Source: Rallus limicola
Taxonomy: Eukaryota; Chordata; Aves; Gruiformes; Rallidae
Length of the DNA: 64,000 nucleotides
Direction of reading: 5' to 3'
NCBI GenBank assembly: GCA_022605955.1
Contig: JAKCOZ010000011.1
Coordinates: forward strand, 7,445,990 to 7,509,989
In this document: in pieces, positions 37,216-50,500 of the stretch
Numbering within the stretch: position 1 is the stretch's first letter
Layout: every line of letters starts with the position of its first letter
The notes under the pieces: generated by a model
The model's database searches: none
The model's input: the letters and a program-made list of their open reading frames with translations, nothing else
What the model was told of the DNA's origin: nothing
Program-made: the position numbers and the translations under genes

Positions 37216-40200
37216 CTAGGCACCAATGACTGTAGAAGTAAAGCAATGCTATGGATCAAGATCAGCTTTCTTTCCTGCTGTGGAAACAGAAGCAGGGCAG
37301 GTTTCATAGACCTTTATGTTCAGAGAGTGAATACTGTTAATAAACATGTTATTCCCTAGCTTCAGATCTGAAGAATACATCTAGTTAATAAAGAAAATCC
37401 TACTCTGTGCACTGAAAGGACTTTGTTGTTTTCACTTGCTTCACATATGATAGATATTAAAATATTTTCCCCAAAACCATAAGTAAAGAATGGACAAGAG
37501 TTCCCCTGGTTTGACTTCCCAGTCACTGAAGAGACTGGTAACCACCTTAGTAGCACAAATTCTTTAAACTTTGCTTTTTTAGCTGATACTAAATTGGTCA
37601 CATTTTGTTTGAACTTCTTAAAAGTCTTTACTACCAAAAACCATGTGTCTTATAAATAAACTAGTGACTTGCTTTCACTGCTGTCCTCAGAGTTTCTCTG
37701 CATTCCATTATCACATTGTCTCTATCTTTCCAAGTTATAATTTTGACTCTAACAGATAAGATTTTTAAATATTTTCCCCAGTTCTCTCAGCTAAGTATTT
37801 GCAGGCACATCCATTTCTACGTGCAGCCACCCTTACACATTTGCACCAGATAATGAACATTTGAGTGTTCTTCATTATAGAGATAGAAGTCAAGAGTCAC
37901 AAACTAAGCAGCTGTTGATTAAGACGGCTCCACTGAGAGCCCTGAACCTCCCCACAGCTGTTTAAGAGACAAACTGGGGAACAGCATTTGAGCTTCGTGT
38001 TGTAACACTGAAGTGGCCTCCTAAATATCTGTGAGTAATGGAAAGGGTGAGAAACCAGGCTGCTGTCTCTATTTCAATAAGTTATGCAGGTAATAAGTAG
38101 AATCTGGTTAAAAATAACTCAAGAGTAAATGCCACAAGTGTTCATTTACCAATGGAAAGGGATATTTTGCATTTGCAAAAACAATGCCTGCATTTAATAA
38201 TATTGCCAGCATCCTAAATGTTAATCTCACATTGGAAAATTAAGTTGTGCTAGTGAACACACTTGGATGATAGAAAACAGTTTTATATACTGTTAAATTG
38301 TTAGAATGGTCCCTGGCCAAATGCAGTTCCCCCAGAAAACTCCTGAATATGGTTCAGAAGTTAACATAAGCCAGAAAATATTCCTAATTGGCGCTTTGGA
38401 TGCAGTCACCCTGCTTTGAAGGTTAAGATAGTTTAACAGCAGAGACACGGGTCATTCTGTGCCAATTGGCTTCAAGTACCCAATTCTATTCTCTCACCAT
38501 TTAATTAGATAGTGGAGATACAGCCAAGCCCACCAAAGTGAGGTCTTTTACTCCTTTCTCTTTGGTTATTAGACAAATACTAAATACAAATACTTCAAAC
38601 TTATTGCCAGGGGTTAAGGCAGAGTTTGAGTCCTGTTAGACACATAGAAAATAACCCATAGTCACACAAGCAGCCTGCAGCAGGACATGGCTCTAGACCT
38701 CTCACTACCCAAGTTAGGTAAACATACACCTTTCCCAGGACAGTTTTTTTTCTTCTACTAAACTAACCTTTCTCTGCTTCTTGCTTATTTTACATTATTT
38801 TAGGCTTTGTATTTTCTTTATGCATTTATTTACGAACTTTGAATAGAAAAAAATAGCTTTTTCATAGCTGTTTGCTCAAAGTATTTTCACACTTATGTAG
38901 AGAAGCAAGTCAGGTGAGCAGTGAGGCTCTTTTCCCAATTTTCTGCTCTATACGTCCTTGAATACAGTAGACAAAATACCAAGTTTATGTATAGTAGTCC
39001 ATGCCTAATAGTTAACCATAATGTATGGAAGGTGAACTCATGGATTCTAACTATCTTAAGAATTTTTTGTTGATTATAGTAAAGTAACTCAAGGTACTTC
39101 ACATCCAGCAGTAACCATAACAAGAGAAGTAAAAAGTGCAGATCAAGCTGTTGGCATCAAGATAGATACATACACAACCAGAGGGTTTTTTTCTACTACC
39201 ACACCTTGCTCAGCAATCAAGACATATTCAATGACTATTTAAAATAAAATAATTTTAAAGCTTACTGGTTTTCCAACTCTTCTTCATTTCTATTCCTCTG
39301 AATTATGCTATTTCCCCTGAATAATTATTGGTATGAGCATAATCTATTAATTCCAATCAAGCTGCCCACTGGTTACCACCAAGGACCATTTGCTCATGAA
39401 GGATATGTGCCTCTACTCATTTGCAGACATATAAATGCATAACGTTCTGCTCCATTCCCAATGGAGAAAAAGCAGCACGGCATCTTCCATCAGGATTGCC
39501 ACTCTCTCACCACCTGTTACTGCTAATTTGGCTGGAAGAGCTGAAACTGTTGAGATTTAAAGGCTTGAGGAAATTCTGTCATTCTGTTGTTAGTGGAACT
39601 AATAAACTAAACAAGTCCACGTGCTTAACTCAGATGGCTAAATCCTGCAATCCATCCCCAGTCAAGGCAGTGGAAAAGAAGCCAAAGCAGCCTGTGAAAG
39701 TTTGATTATTTCTGAATACACAACTACTAGTCAGGCTGCCTGCACATGTCCAGCCACCACGAAACAAACATTAAACTTTGGTCTTATTTAACAAGTTTAG
39801 TGCTGGCCACATCTGTTCAGATGGGATGAGGTTAAGAAGGTTGCAAAAATCTCTGTACACGTTCTCATTGCTGTCTATGTTCCTTCAGCATGATAGGAAT
39901 GTGTCCAGAGATGTCTCCTAACAGAAAATCCAGCTCAATAGGCAAGCAAGCATTTAATGAAATCCTATCAGAGAGAGATTCAAGGGGAGTAAATGGTCAA
40001 GCAGGAGAAGTCTTATGACATTTGAATGTCCAGATCCATCATTTTTAGAATAAAAACTTATCATCTTACCTTGTAGGAACCATTTTTCATTTTATAGTTT
40101 TGAAATACCATATTATACACTAAAAAGTAGAGTGACCTATTTTGACTGAACTAAAACTATTCTTTTTATAACTCAGAACTTCACTGAAATATTTAAAGGG

Positions 40201-41917
40201 AGGACAAATTTCAGAAAACATCTAAAAAGCCCATGATTTCCCTTTGTTCCATTCATCCTGTGAATGCATCCTATATAGAGAGAAACAGTGACATCATCAT
40301 CTATAAGTCAGGGGAAGTGGCACATGTTCTCAAAGGATATAATTAGGAGCAGTTAGATGAATTATAGCAAAGGAAATGCCAGGTGGTCATCAGTAAATCA
40401 TTATGTCTCTATGCAACATGTCCACAGGAGCTGAGAGGAGATCTTGGTTTGAAGAACAAAGGACTTAAACTCATCCCCTTAACAATATACATGATGCTAT
40501 CAGGATTGCTGAAAGTTGGGCCAGAGCGTGGCACAAACCTACTTTGCTCTGCAACACAATATACAGCCATAGCCACCATCGACACTTTTGAGTGATGACC
40601 TGATACCACCAAAGTCAAACCGGAGTTTCCCCCAATCATCTGAATCAAGCTGAGATTTTTATCCCCAGTTAACAACGGAAAATGCATTACCTTTCTTGCC
40701 CTTGACGATCTGTAGCATTATCACCTTCCAAAGAGTCAGTCAAGATCCATTTAACTTACTGCTCTGAAATGGACTTTTTTATTTCTGGACTTTCCTTCCT
40801 GGCATTTGCAACCAGCTGCTGCAGGGAGCTCTCTAATGCTCTTCCCGGAGCAGAGCTTGCTAGAACAGAAGCCTTTGGCCTTGGCATAAGCACAGGAGAT
40901 GGTAAGCCTGCTCCCATGCCTGCCCAATGCATTTTGCAAACCCCCAGCCATCTGGGCAGAGAAAGTACTTCCTTGGAAGGGACTGCATCGCCCACTGTGA
41001 GCAAGTTCTAAAAATGGGTTGGATTTTGAATGCTAAATAGTAAAAATATGCAACAGCACTTTCTCAACTGAAGACTACACTCTGCAGCAATGCTTCCCCC
41101 CTCCATCCTTTCTCATTTGTCATGTTGCTTCTCTAACTCTGTCTAGTTCACACAGCAAATCCTGCTTCATCCCCCCTCAGTGCCTCGGTACCTCCATGCC
41201 TTGCACTAAGGTAGTGTTCCTATTAAGCCACTGACGTTCTCTGAAGGGTAGAATTAGAGCCATGGGCCACCACTAGAACAAAACAAGAGCTGACCAACCT
41301 ACTGACAAGGTATGCTCCTTCCCCATCTATTCCCTTTTTTTTTTTTGTGGTAACTGCAAGCATAGCCAAGACAGATCTAAATAACAGAAAGAATTATTTG
41401 GATTTTGAATTAACGGAGTCTTTTCTGCTGAAGATGTTTCATCTCCTTAGGATCATGGCTTGAGTAAAGCTCCCTCTTCTTGTGGCAACTCTACATCATC
41501 ATTTTAGGTAGGATAGTGGTAATTCATATTTATCCAGAGATTCATATAAAAAATGTTCTTAAATCTCTCAAGAGAACCATGTAGAGCTCGTTATGAATTT
41601 TCTCGTAAATTTTTTTAATAAAAAGACACTGATTTATTTATAAAATTAAGTTTACTGGTGAAAATGTCCCCCCAAAGAACAGTACAGGTTTTTTTTGGTT
41701 TTTTTTTTTTAAATCAGCAATAATTATTTTTTTTGGCAGCAATAGAAGATGCAAGAACAGTTTGGCGCTCAAGGCATTAAATTTGATATGGCAGACCAGG
41801 CTACAGCAATCCAGAGCAAATCGGAACTGCAAACCGGAGCCACTTCAGCTCCATCCCAACACAGTCCATAGACAGTAACTCAGAATTCATGCTCAGATAC
41901 TCAAATATCTCCCAAAA

Positions 41918-42004
41918 GCTGCTGACATGGTTTAGTAGAGGACAGGTACGGTTGAAGTTGATCTCACAGGTCTTTTCCAATTTAGTGATTTTGTGATTCT
42001 ATGA
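41918..42004 (+). mobile_element. CR1 LINE, very short 3' tail
   Basis: A CR1 terminus in plus orientation: GACATGGTTTAGTAGAGGAC, then TTGATCTCACAGGTCTTTTCC, ending GATTTTGTGATTCTATGA. The tail repeats are intact but only about 85 bp were inserted, an extreme 5' truncation. It shares the phrase GGACAGGTAC(A/G)GTTG with the tail at 58640-58714. Confidence 0.85.
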
Positions 42005-44273
42005 GATATTTCCCAGTTTTCTAGCACATTCCCACTAAAGAAACATTTTTTTCCCGCTCCTTTCTATTAAGAGAACCTATTAAATTATCAGCATGAACCC
42101 TCTCCCACAACTGAACTGGACATGAAAGCATTATTTCCATGCCCTCTCATGGTATATTTGCAGAGCAGGCACAAGACCAAGTGCTTCAATTTGAGTGAGA
42201 TCCACTAAGTGCTCACCCATGCTTGAACATCTTTTCGCATACTGAATCACGTCCCAGCTCCTGAATTCTCCCTGCAGATGAGGCAGAGGAATACATGAAG
42301 AGAAGAAACAGGGCTCTAAATTAGAAGCCTAAATCTAACATCTCCTACCCAAGACTAGCTCATGTGGCTACATCTCAGACCCTTCTTTTTTCTAATGCTC
42401 CTGATTTCCTTCATCCTGAACACTTCTCTACAAGCTTTTCCACTTAAATAGTTGTTAACATAGAATTGTTTGCATTAATAGAAAAGGTGTTCTGAGTGAC
42501 TAATTTCTCTTAGAACAAAGTAGGTGCAATAATGACTGTAATTGGGTACTTTTTGACTGTAGGGCATTAAAAAAATTGATATACAAACTTTATTTGGGAT
42601 AAGTCTTAGAAGGTGCTTTTAGAAGCAATAATAATTATACTTAATGAATGCACTGCCAAGTATTGACAAAAAGATACTTACAAGTTCACCTTTCATTTCC
42701 CCAAGGCCTGACTACTCAATATATTTTCTTATTAAAATCCCAGGGCTTTGTGAAAATGCCTTTAAAAAAATCATCATGATACAACTGCTCTTTCTATTAA
42801 AAAAAAAAAAAGAGCAAGAATCAGATTGTATGCACCACTTCCCTGTTAATACCTATTGCTTTAAAAGGCTTATATGGTATTTTAAATCAGTGCCAAGTCA
42901 AGGAAAAAGTGCTGTCTTATTTGCCTGTCAGATAAATTACATATTTGAAGACAATTGTGTAGCCAATAAAAAGACCTCAGGATATGCAAAAGGTCTGTGT
43001 TGTAAAACTCTAAAATAACCAGAGTAAATTTATTTGGAGCCTGAGGGTCAATCAAGAGAAGAGGAGAAACAACGTTATAGCCACTTGTATTCACTGACTA
43101 ACAAAGGATCAGAATATGTTGTCTGATGAAAGGAAATGAAAGATTGCTGGGGTGGTTCGATCCTTACCATTCCTTCCACAAACATTCCCCAAAGGAACAT
43201 TCAGCATCCTTCATCAGTTCTCACATAGCACTACCTGCCTGGGTGAACTATCAGTAACAAGGTGAACCCCCGAGCTTGAGGTTAACATGCATAAATATCT
43301 ACCACTTGAGCAAAACAGGTTCTTGTAGTGAAGACTGTAGTGATCCAGGGAGTACAGGGAGACAGAAATGTACCTTCAGCAGAGATTCAAGACTGACAGC
43401 TTTGAGAAATGGGATGCAAAGGAGTTGAGCTTCCATACCGAGCAAGCCCAGGGAATATTGGTAAATTATGGAAATGTGGGGATGGATACAATTAAATGCA
43501 CTGGTAGGGCTGTCTTACCTGCAGGCAGGTCAATGCATGGCGTTATTTGCATTAAGCCTGTCCCTGCAGGTGAGATCTATTCAGCAGAAGGAAATTTCAC
43601 AAAATTGAAAGTGTTTCTCCTTCCTTTGTAGCAGAGGACATGCATCATACAGGCATTTCAAGCACATAAATCCTCTCCTATTGCCAGCATCGACTTAGTC
43701 AGCAATGCCCTTTTCTAGGGGCCCCTGAAGTTTCCAGAGCCTTCACACAGACCTGTGCTCTTTTGCTCTTAAACTGACTACACAAAAAAAAGCACTGATG
43801 AAACTTCTAGGTATTTTTGTTCCGAGTTTGCTAGCAATTTCCTAACACTTTGCAACTAGTTATGTGGCATGGATCCTTTAAAACAGCGGTCCATAACACA
43901 GTTCACCAGCGATTATGAGACAAACAGATTTCAATCTCCCACATGAGGAGTTACTTCATTAAATTAAATGCCAGATTGTCAAACAACGGTTGTTTCCATT
44001 TTTACATCTGTGTCAGATATGTTGGAGCAAAAGGTTTCCCTGGTTAATTAGAATATAAACAGTGGTCCTTGATGTGTGGGCTTTGCTTCCACGTGCAGCT
44101 GCCAGATGGACTGGAGCAAAGGATGTCTAGCCATGTGACTGCAAGAGCAAGTAGAGCAAATACTGGACCTCCTTACACATAGAAACATTCTATGCAGGGA
44201 GATACTTTCTGCAAAAATGTATCTGGGCTTCTGGAAATGGGTAAACTATGGCAGGGATGAGTTATGGGCCTTA
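42005..44273. other. Unique non-coding DNA
   Basis: About 2.3 kb with no gene or recognisable transposon. A 13-A run lies at 42799-42811. The 124-codon plus frame at 42644-43018 spans that run and has no features. A short phrase at about 43886 (CAGCGGTCCATAAC) recalls hAT transposon ends but has no partner. Confidence 0.55.
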
Positions 44274-44580
44274 TTCACAGATTCACAGACTTGTAGGGGT
44301 TGGAAGGGACCTCCAGAGATCATCAAGTCCTACCACCCTGCCAAAGCAGGTTCCCTAGGACAGGTCACACAGGTAGGCACCCAGACGGGTGTTGAATATC
44401 TCCAGAGAAGGAGACTCCACCACCTCCCTGGGCAGCCTGTCCCAGGGCTCTGTCACCCTCACTGTGTAAAAGTTCTTCCGCATGTTTGTGTGGAACTTCC
44501 TGTGCTCCAACTTGCAGCCATTGTCCCTTGTCCTGTCTCCACAGACCACTGAAAAGAGGCTGGCTATTTCCCTCTGTAAC
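44274..44580 (-). mobile_element. CR1 LINE, 3' fragment
   Basis: CR1 copy on the minus strand. The plus strand starts ATTCACAGATTCACAGACTT, then GGGGTTGGAAGGGACCTCCA, CACCACCTCCCTGGGCAGCC and CTGTCACCCTCACTGTGTAA. It ends near GGCTGGCTATTTCCCTCTGT. It is well preserved over about 300 bp and 5'-truncated. The overlapping 111-codon plus frame and 132-codon minus frame lie in untranslated CR1 sequence and are not genes. Confidence 0.94.
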
Positions 44581-47500
44581 ATTTTCCCTTGTCTACATTG
44601 GCTGTTAAGACAAGAGTAGCTGTCTCCACAAAATGTGCAACTACTAAGGCCAAGCCTTTGCTTTATATTGCTGGTACTGAAATGGGAGCTGAAGGGGAAC
44701 TCTGTGAGCATAAAGGTGATAAAAGTTTGTGGGAAAATACCATGTTTATGCAAACTTCTTCCCTGTGCTAGAGCAAAGAGGCCAAATCAGCTCTGAGGTT
44801 TAATGTTGTGAAAGTACCCCAGTACTCTCCCAAAGTATGAGTCTTTCCTTCAGGAGAGTCACTGCTGCCAGAGTACCCCTATACCAAAATTCCTCATTCT
44901 CATTCAGCTGCAATAGCCTCTAAATGAGGGTTTGAGAGGTTATTAACCTCATGCCTTCCTCAAATCAGTCTCTTCACCTACATCAGGTGTGGGCAGGTGT
45001 TCAGATTTTTCCTTCTGAGATAGATTTGAACTAGGACTTTCATATCTTAGCTGGATTCAGTAAGTCTTGAATGGCATGCACTGACTTGCAGATGAAATGG
45101 AGGGTGGACTTACTTACCTTCTTTGAGCTAACTCTCCAAGTGTTCCTCTTGTCCCATTGAAATGCATAGTAATTTTTTAGTTCAGCCTTCCAAGTACCAA
45201 ATGAACATGCTAGCAAGTGGAAAGCCTAGGTTCTGACTTTTTTTATACTATATATTATTCTTTGTCCTTTAACACCCTACTACAAAGTGAATGATGAAAG
45301 ATGATTTTTCAGTTTGAATCATGATCACTCTTAGATGATAAAGGACAAAGGAAATAAATCATTCTGAGAAGACATGAGGAGGTGATGGTCTTTTCATCAC
45401 TCAAAGCTCTTTCCCAGTTGTTGGCAAATAAAATCCTTCCTTTATGATGTTAATTTCATGGTCTTTATCTCTCCTTGAGGAGGAACTGCACTGGATGGCT
45501 TCGATTTTTTGTTATCGATAGCCTGGTGATTTTTCAGGGAAAAAAGTCAAAAAACCTTGGATAACATTAAAAATAAAGCTGACAGTAAGAAATAAAGAGT
45601 GCAGGTGCAGGGAAGAGGAATTTTATGCTCTTTGGAATTTCTGTGAGGGAAAGAAAGTCACTAATCAAACAAGGTTTTTCTTGGAAACTCAAAGAAAGTA
45701 AATCAAATTTAGTTCCAGTCAAGCTAAATTCTGAAGTTTATGCCACAAGGTACCTGCCAGCAAACTATGCAGGTCTGTGTCATCTCCATACATGACCATC
45801 TGTTGGAAAGCTGAAGTTGCTGGATGCTGTAGTTTTGCAATACTGGGGCATCTTCTTTGTGATTCTGCCTCCAAGTCAGGGAAGCATTGGTATTATGTCC
45901 TTCAGCAATTATGAAACACAAATAGGAATAAGGTTTTGAATGTGGAAAAATACTTGGTGTCCAGCAATGCAAAGCATTTAATCTTTTGCACAAGCCAGAA
46001 ACGAAAACATTTAACTTTAACTGAGACTTTCCTTCACTTTCTGAAGTAGCTTTTATAAAGCAGCATGAATTTTTCAGTTTTACAGCTGAATGATCCAAAA
46101 GTCTGTGTAACTCCAAATGTTTATATTCTCCACATCACAAACATGCAAACTCAATTTTAGTATCACAGATTAAAAAGTCAGTCCTGTATCATACACAGTG
46201 ACCCACATTGCCTTACTATATAAGACTCCTTGTCACCCTCTTTAGCACATATGGCAGTTCTCTTACCCTGATACTGGTCCCACTGGAGCCCCTTTAAGCT
46301 TGACAGCTCCCTTTAACTTGGTTATGCTGCCAAAATGACAGACCAAGCCCTCCAACAAGGCACAGGAAGGTGGAGACTTCGCAGGAATATTTTTACAATG
46401 TGAGTGCTGGAGAGCACACTGAGGGTTACATATAAGTTCTGGAATAAATTAAAAAATCCTGTAATGACTAATGCTAATCAATTAGCATGCAAATATAAAG
46501 AAAAGCCTGCCTTACACCATCATATTTCCATAAATCATGAAATCAAGTTGCTGCCCTTTGCTTGGGGTTCACAAATATTTATTGATACCCCACCAAAAAA
46601 GCCCTGGTTTTATAGCCAAGGGAATCACAGCATAAATCACAAACCAGACAGTAAATGAAATCTGTACAGACAGTTTTGGTCATTAACTTTTACTGACAAA
46701 CCCATTTGATAAAATTATCATCTGTTGCAGGTAATGGGCAGAGACACAGTTTACCACTGCAGCGTTTTTTCACTCATAATGACACATAAATCCTCAGGCT
46801 GAAATATAAACCAAACTCCTACTTTGTGCTACAGTGATGCCCTGTGCTGGTAGAAAAATAGACAGGCTGTCATAGCTAGAGGACCATGATGCTAGTAACC
46901 AACCATAATGGATTCTTCTACATATAACATCCAAATCTTCCCCTAGATATTTAAAATGTAGCCAGGAAAGAGAGGTTTCCTTGTGAACTTGCACACTATC
47001 TAGCTCTTAAAACCACCATCAGCTCCTTAGTTACCACTCCTGAGGATCTGGAGTTAAATGATACTTGTGAGAAGATGCAATTGAACAGTAGGTTTACTTT
47101 GCAAATTTATTTGTCATATTGCCTAAGACTCTACCAAAACACTGTAGGCTTCTATCATCTGCATATAGTAAGCATCACAAAGCAACCAATTTAAGTAATA
47201 TTATTGATAGCAAGTTCAGTGCAGTACTCACTCTTCCATCTGTTACAGAATAGGCAGTTTTTGTAAAAAGATGTTCCCATTCTGTATCTGCTTTTCCTTC
47301 CAGCATATTGCACGTCTCATCAATGCATCACCTCTCCATCTCATTAAACATCAGTGCTCAGAAGACCTCTCTTTTCCCCTGCCTCTGCTCATTAATTTCC
47401 TTCTTCCTATTTCCTACTGTTTCTCTCTGCCATATTATTTTTTATGTCTCCGGAGTATTAGGGGATGGCTGGGGACAGAATGTTGTTTGTAACGTAGATG

Positions 47501-50500
47501 ATGTAGTGCACAAAATCCTATTGTTCTGATATGAATAGAAGCCTGCAGCAGATCTGGCATAATTTGTCAGCAGTCTATGTGTAATCATGTTTTAGAGGGA
47601 CATAGAAAAGATTTGGGACCAACCTGTTTAAAACCCAACCAGCAGGACATGGAGCTAGGTGCAGGTTAATGACTCAAGTCAAGGATGAAAAACATACAAG
47701 TCTGTGGTGCTTAAGCAAAAATGTTAATAACAGACTGAAAAAGGGGAAGCATGCCATAGCAGTCAGGAGAGGCTCCGCTTTTTGAAGCTGAACTCTATAT
47801 CTCAATGCCTTGCATGTAAATTTTTCAAGAAAGGTCTTAAGTGTGTTCAACAAGGTCTCCTCCCTCTGGGATGATATGATAGAAAAAAGGCCAAACAGAC
47901 CTTTAGGCAGAGAGGGTTCTAAATTGAACAAAGAAGAGCAGGCCATCACATGATATAAATCAGCATCTTTCAACAGATGCCAAAGAAGTAGCAACTTACA
48001 AAAGCCAAAATTAGGGGTCTCAAAGAGAAACCAAAGTGTTATCAGTCTACTTCTGGAAAGACAGCGCCATTCAGCTCTATGAAGTCAAAAGGGTTATAGT
48101 TAAATAAAAACCCCTAGGAAAATGTAGCAAAGGTTTGCACCTTGGTCCTTATCCCACACAAGCTGCAGAGTCGGCATCACTGACAGCTGTGGAAGTGTAT
48201 AAATCAGGAATTCAGTTGCAGATTGTACAGCGACCATTACATCTGAGGACATTATCACCCATGGTGGAATGATTTGAGTTTAAGGTTGTTGGGATTTTTT
48301 GGAAAGGATAATGCAATTATAAATGGCAATTTGCCACTGGCCACATAAAAACTTTAGTAGATTAATAAGGTCTGAGGCTTGACCATCTGGATAACATTAG
48401 CAACACCATTTTATCCAGTTACACCCTGTACATAAACTTTTTACTTCTTTTTGAATAAAACACATTTTCTATGTGGCCAGTCTGAAGATACCATAACCGC
48501 CTGACCCCAAAAGAAAACCTTCCTTTTTTTTAGACCATTTTGATCACCCTTCTCCAAACAATTTCTACTTCTTTTTTATGATGCAAAAGTGGTAGGAATC
48601 AAGGTTGAGATGCAGCATTGGTTTAAGTGTGACAATGAAAATGACCCTGCATATTCCCTATGCCTTTGTTACAAAATAATCACTTCAACATGTCACTGAC
48701 TATCAGTCACCTTCACCAGCACACCATGCAATCTCCCAGTGCCACATGCACAATCATGCAGTGAAGACGTCCCCCTTCTTCTATTATTTTTTAACTCTTT
48801 CTCAAAGCATTGTGAGCTGGTGTTAACCTGTCCAGACCAATCAAGTCTATACCTGCAGAGTTTCATAGCCATCTTTACCACAGTCACAGTGCCACTTATT
48901 GGTTCAGAGGTATGAGATACGAAGGATGCAACAGATATAACTGGCACATGTTTTACAAACTGTTTTACACACATTAGCAGAAAGTTTTAAAGGTTGCATC
49001 CCTTGTGACACAGGATTGCCAGCTCTGCCATGAGCAACTGGTGCTTCTGTGCAATGACACAGTAGAGGCTGTGGACGTGCTACATCAATGACTCCATTTT
49101 GTAATGAGAGATGGTGCTGCAGGCATGTGAGATGAGGTAAAGGGAATGGGCTGCTCTTAGGAGTGATGCTGATGGCTTTCAGTAATACTGGAAATCATCT
49201 CCTTGCAAGTGTTAGCTCCCACACTCCTGAAAGAATCACTCATGTTGTGGAGGTGAAGAAAAAAGTTCCGGACAAGCCCATCACTGGACACATTCTGATG
49301 TTTCTCCTCTGGGAGGAGCAAGGGCAGAATGATTGACTGTTCTCTGCCCATCTCCTTAACCATCTGAGGCAGGGCACACAGGCATATCATGAGAGGTGGG
49401 AAAGGTTATTTATGTGTTTACCACTTCCCTTGGTGTCCAAAAAAATCCCCTCCTCCTGGCAAGTCATCTGTTATCTTGGCGTCCTTGTAAGGATGGGGTG
49501 TGACTCAAAAACCATTACAAGCAATGATATGACTCGGTGCCATGTGCAAAGAAACTGCTGAATTGGAAAGATTTGAGAAATTATTAAACTTGCTGCTTGA
49601 ATGTCCTCAGTGTGATCAGCTCTCCAATCAAGCAGATGTCATGCATGGCCCTGTATAAACTTAGGCAGATACAGCCTAGGATGTCCTTCTAGCCTTGCTG
49701 TTTTGAAAAAAACATTCACATCTCTTTGCCTTCTTTTGCTCTCCTCTTGCTCTCTCCTCATTCCCCATAGCATCTAAAAGACAGCACAGACACAAACAAA
49801 CCCTTTGCCAACCTTCCTGTCATTTTTCAGGGCATTCTCAGTTATAAAAGCAGAAACCCCAAAGTTAAAAAAAAATCTTTTTGTTAAATAACCCTATTGA
49901 AAACCTGCCTGAAAGAAAGACACTTAAAAATTAGATAAGTGGTACATTCAGACTGTGATAGGACTATTTTGAGCCTCCCCTTCTTGGATATTTTTTTGAG
50001 CTCAAGTTCAAAGATGACAGCATAGCAGCTCCTCTGAGAAGAAGTGAAATAACGTGGATGACTTTGATAAATGAAGCTATTCTTCTCTATGATTAGCCTA
50101 TAAGGGAAAAGAAAGCTAAGTAGGACTAAAATCTTCCACAGCAAAAAAATAAAATAACCAGGAAGAAACAAACTCTGAGCTGATACTTCCTCTGACTGCT
50201 CTTCAATGGTGATTGAATAGAAAAATAGAAATAGCCTGCAACGAGGGTTTACACCTGGGTGTGTTTAGTCCTTGGCATTGATCAAAACACACAGAAAGCC
50301 AAGTGCTTGTCTAGAGCAGGGAGACCTTGGTTTGATGCAGGTTGATGCAGCTTTCCTAAATCAATTGCTCTAATGCAATTCAGGAAAACATTGCATTGTA
50401 CCTGGGCTGCAGCAATCAGCCCCCCTGAGTCCTGAACATCCTCCAAGTAACTGGTAAGGTCTGTGCTCATAATATAAGAACAGAAGTCATTGTGTCTGTG

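Larger units (their letters stand above)
31487..41917. other. Repeat-poor non-coding DNA with candidate regulatory patches
   Basis: Over 10 kb with almost no recognisable transposon, apart from a doubtful old CR1 trace near 37165-37215. No gene is recognised; the longest frame (136 codons, plus, 32552-32962) has no domain. Motif-rich patches occur at 32086-32225 (several TAAT cores) and 38163-38186 (octamer-like next to AACAATG). An exon-like segment with both splice sites lies at 40825-40901. T runs lie at 34262-34274, 41335-41346 and about 41689-41713. The lack of insertions compared with the flanks may reflect constraint, but this is inference. Confidence 0.5.

Noticed and set aside
40587..40649. 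Possible box C/D snoRNA (GTGATGA at 40592, CTGA at 40640, short TTGA/TCAA terminal pairing)
   Set aside because: The boxes are short, the terminal stem is only about 4 bp and offset, and no C' or D' boxes or guide target are visible.
43880..43930. hAT-transposon-like terminus (CAGCGGTCCATAAC)
   Set aside because: There is no matching inverted end and no 8-bp target duplication; the similarity is about a dozen bases.
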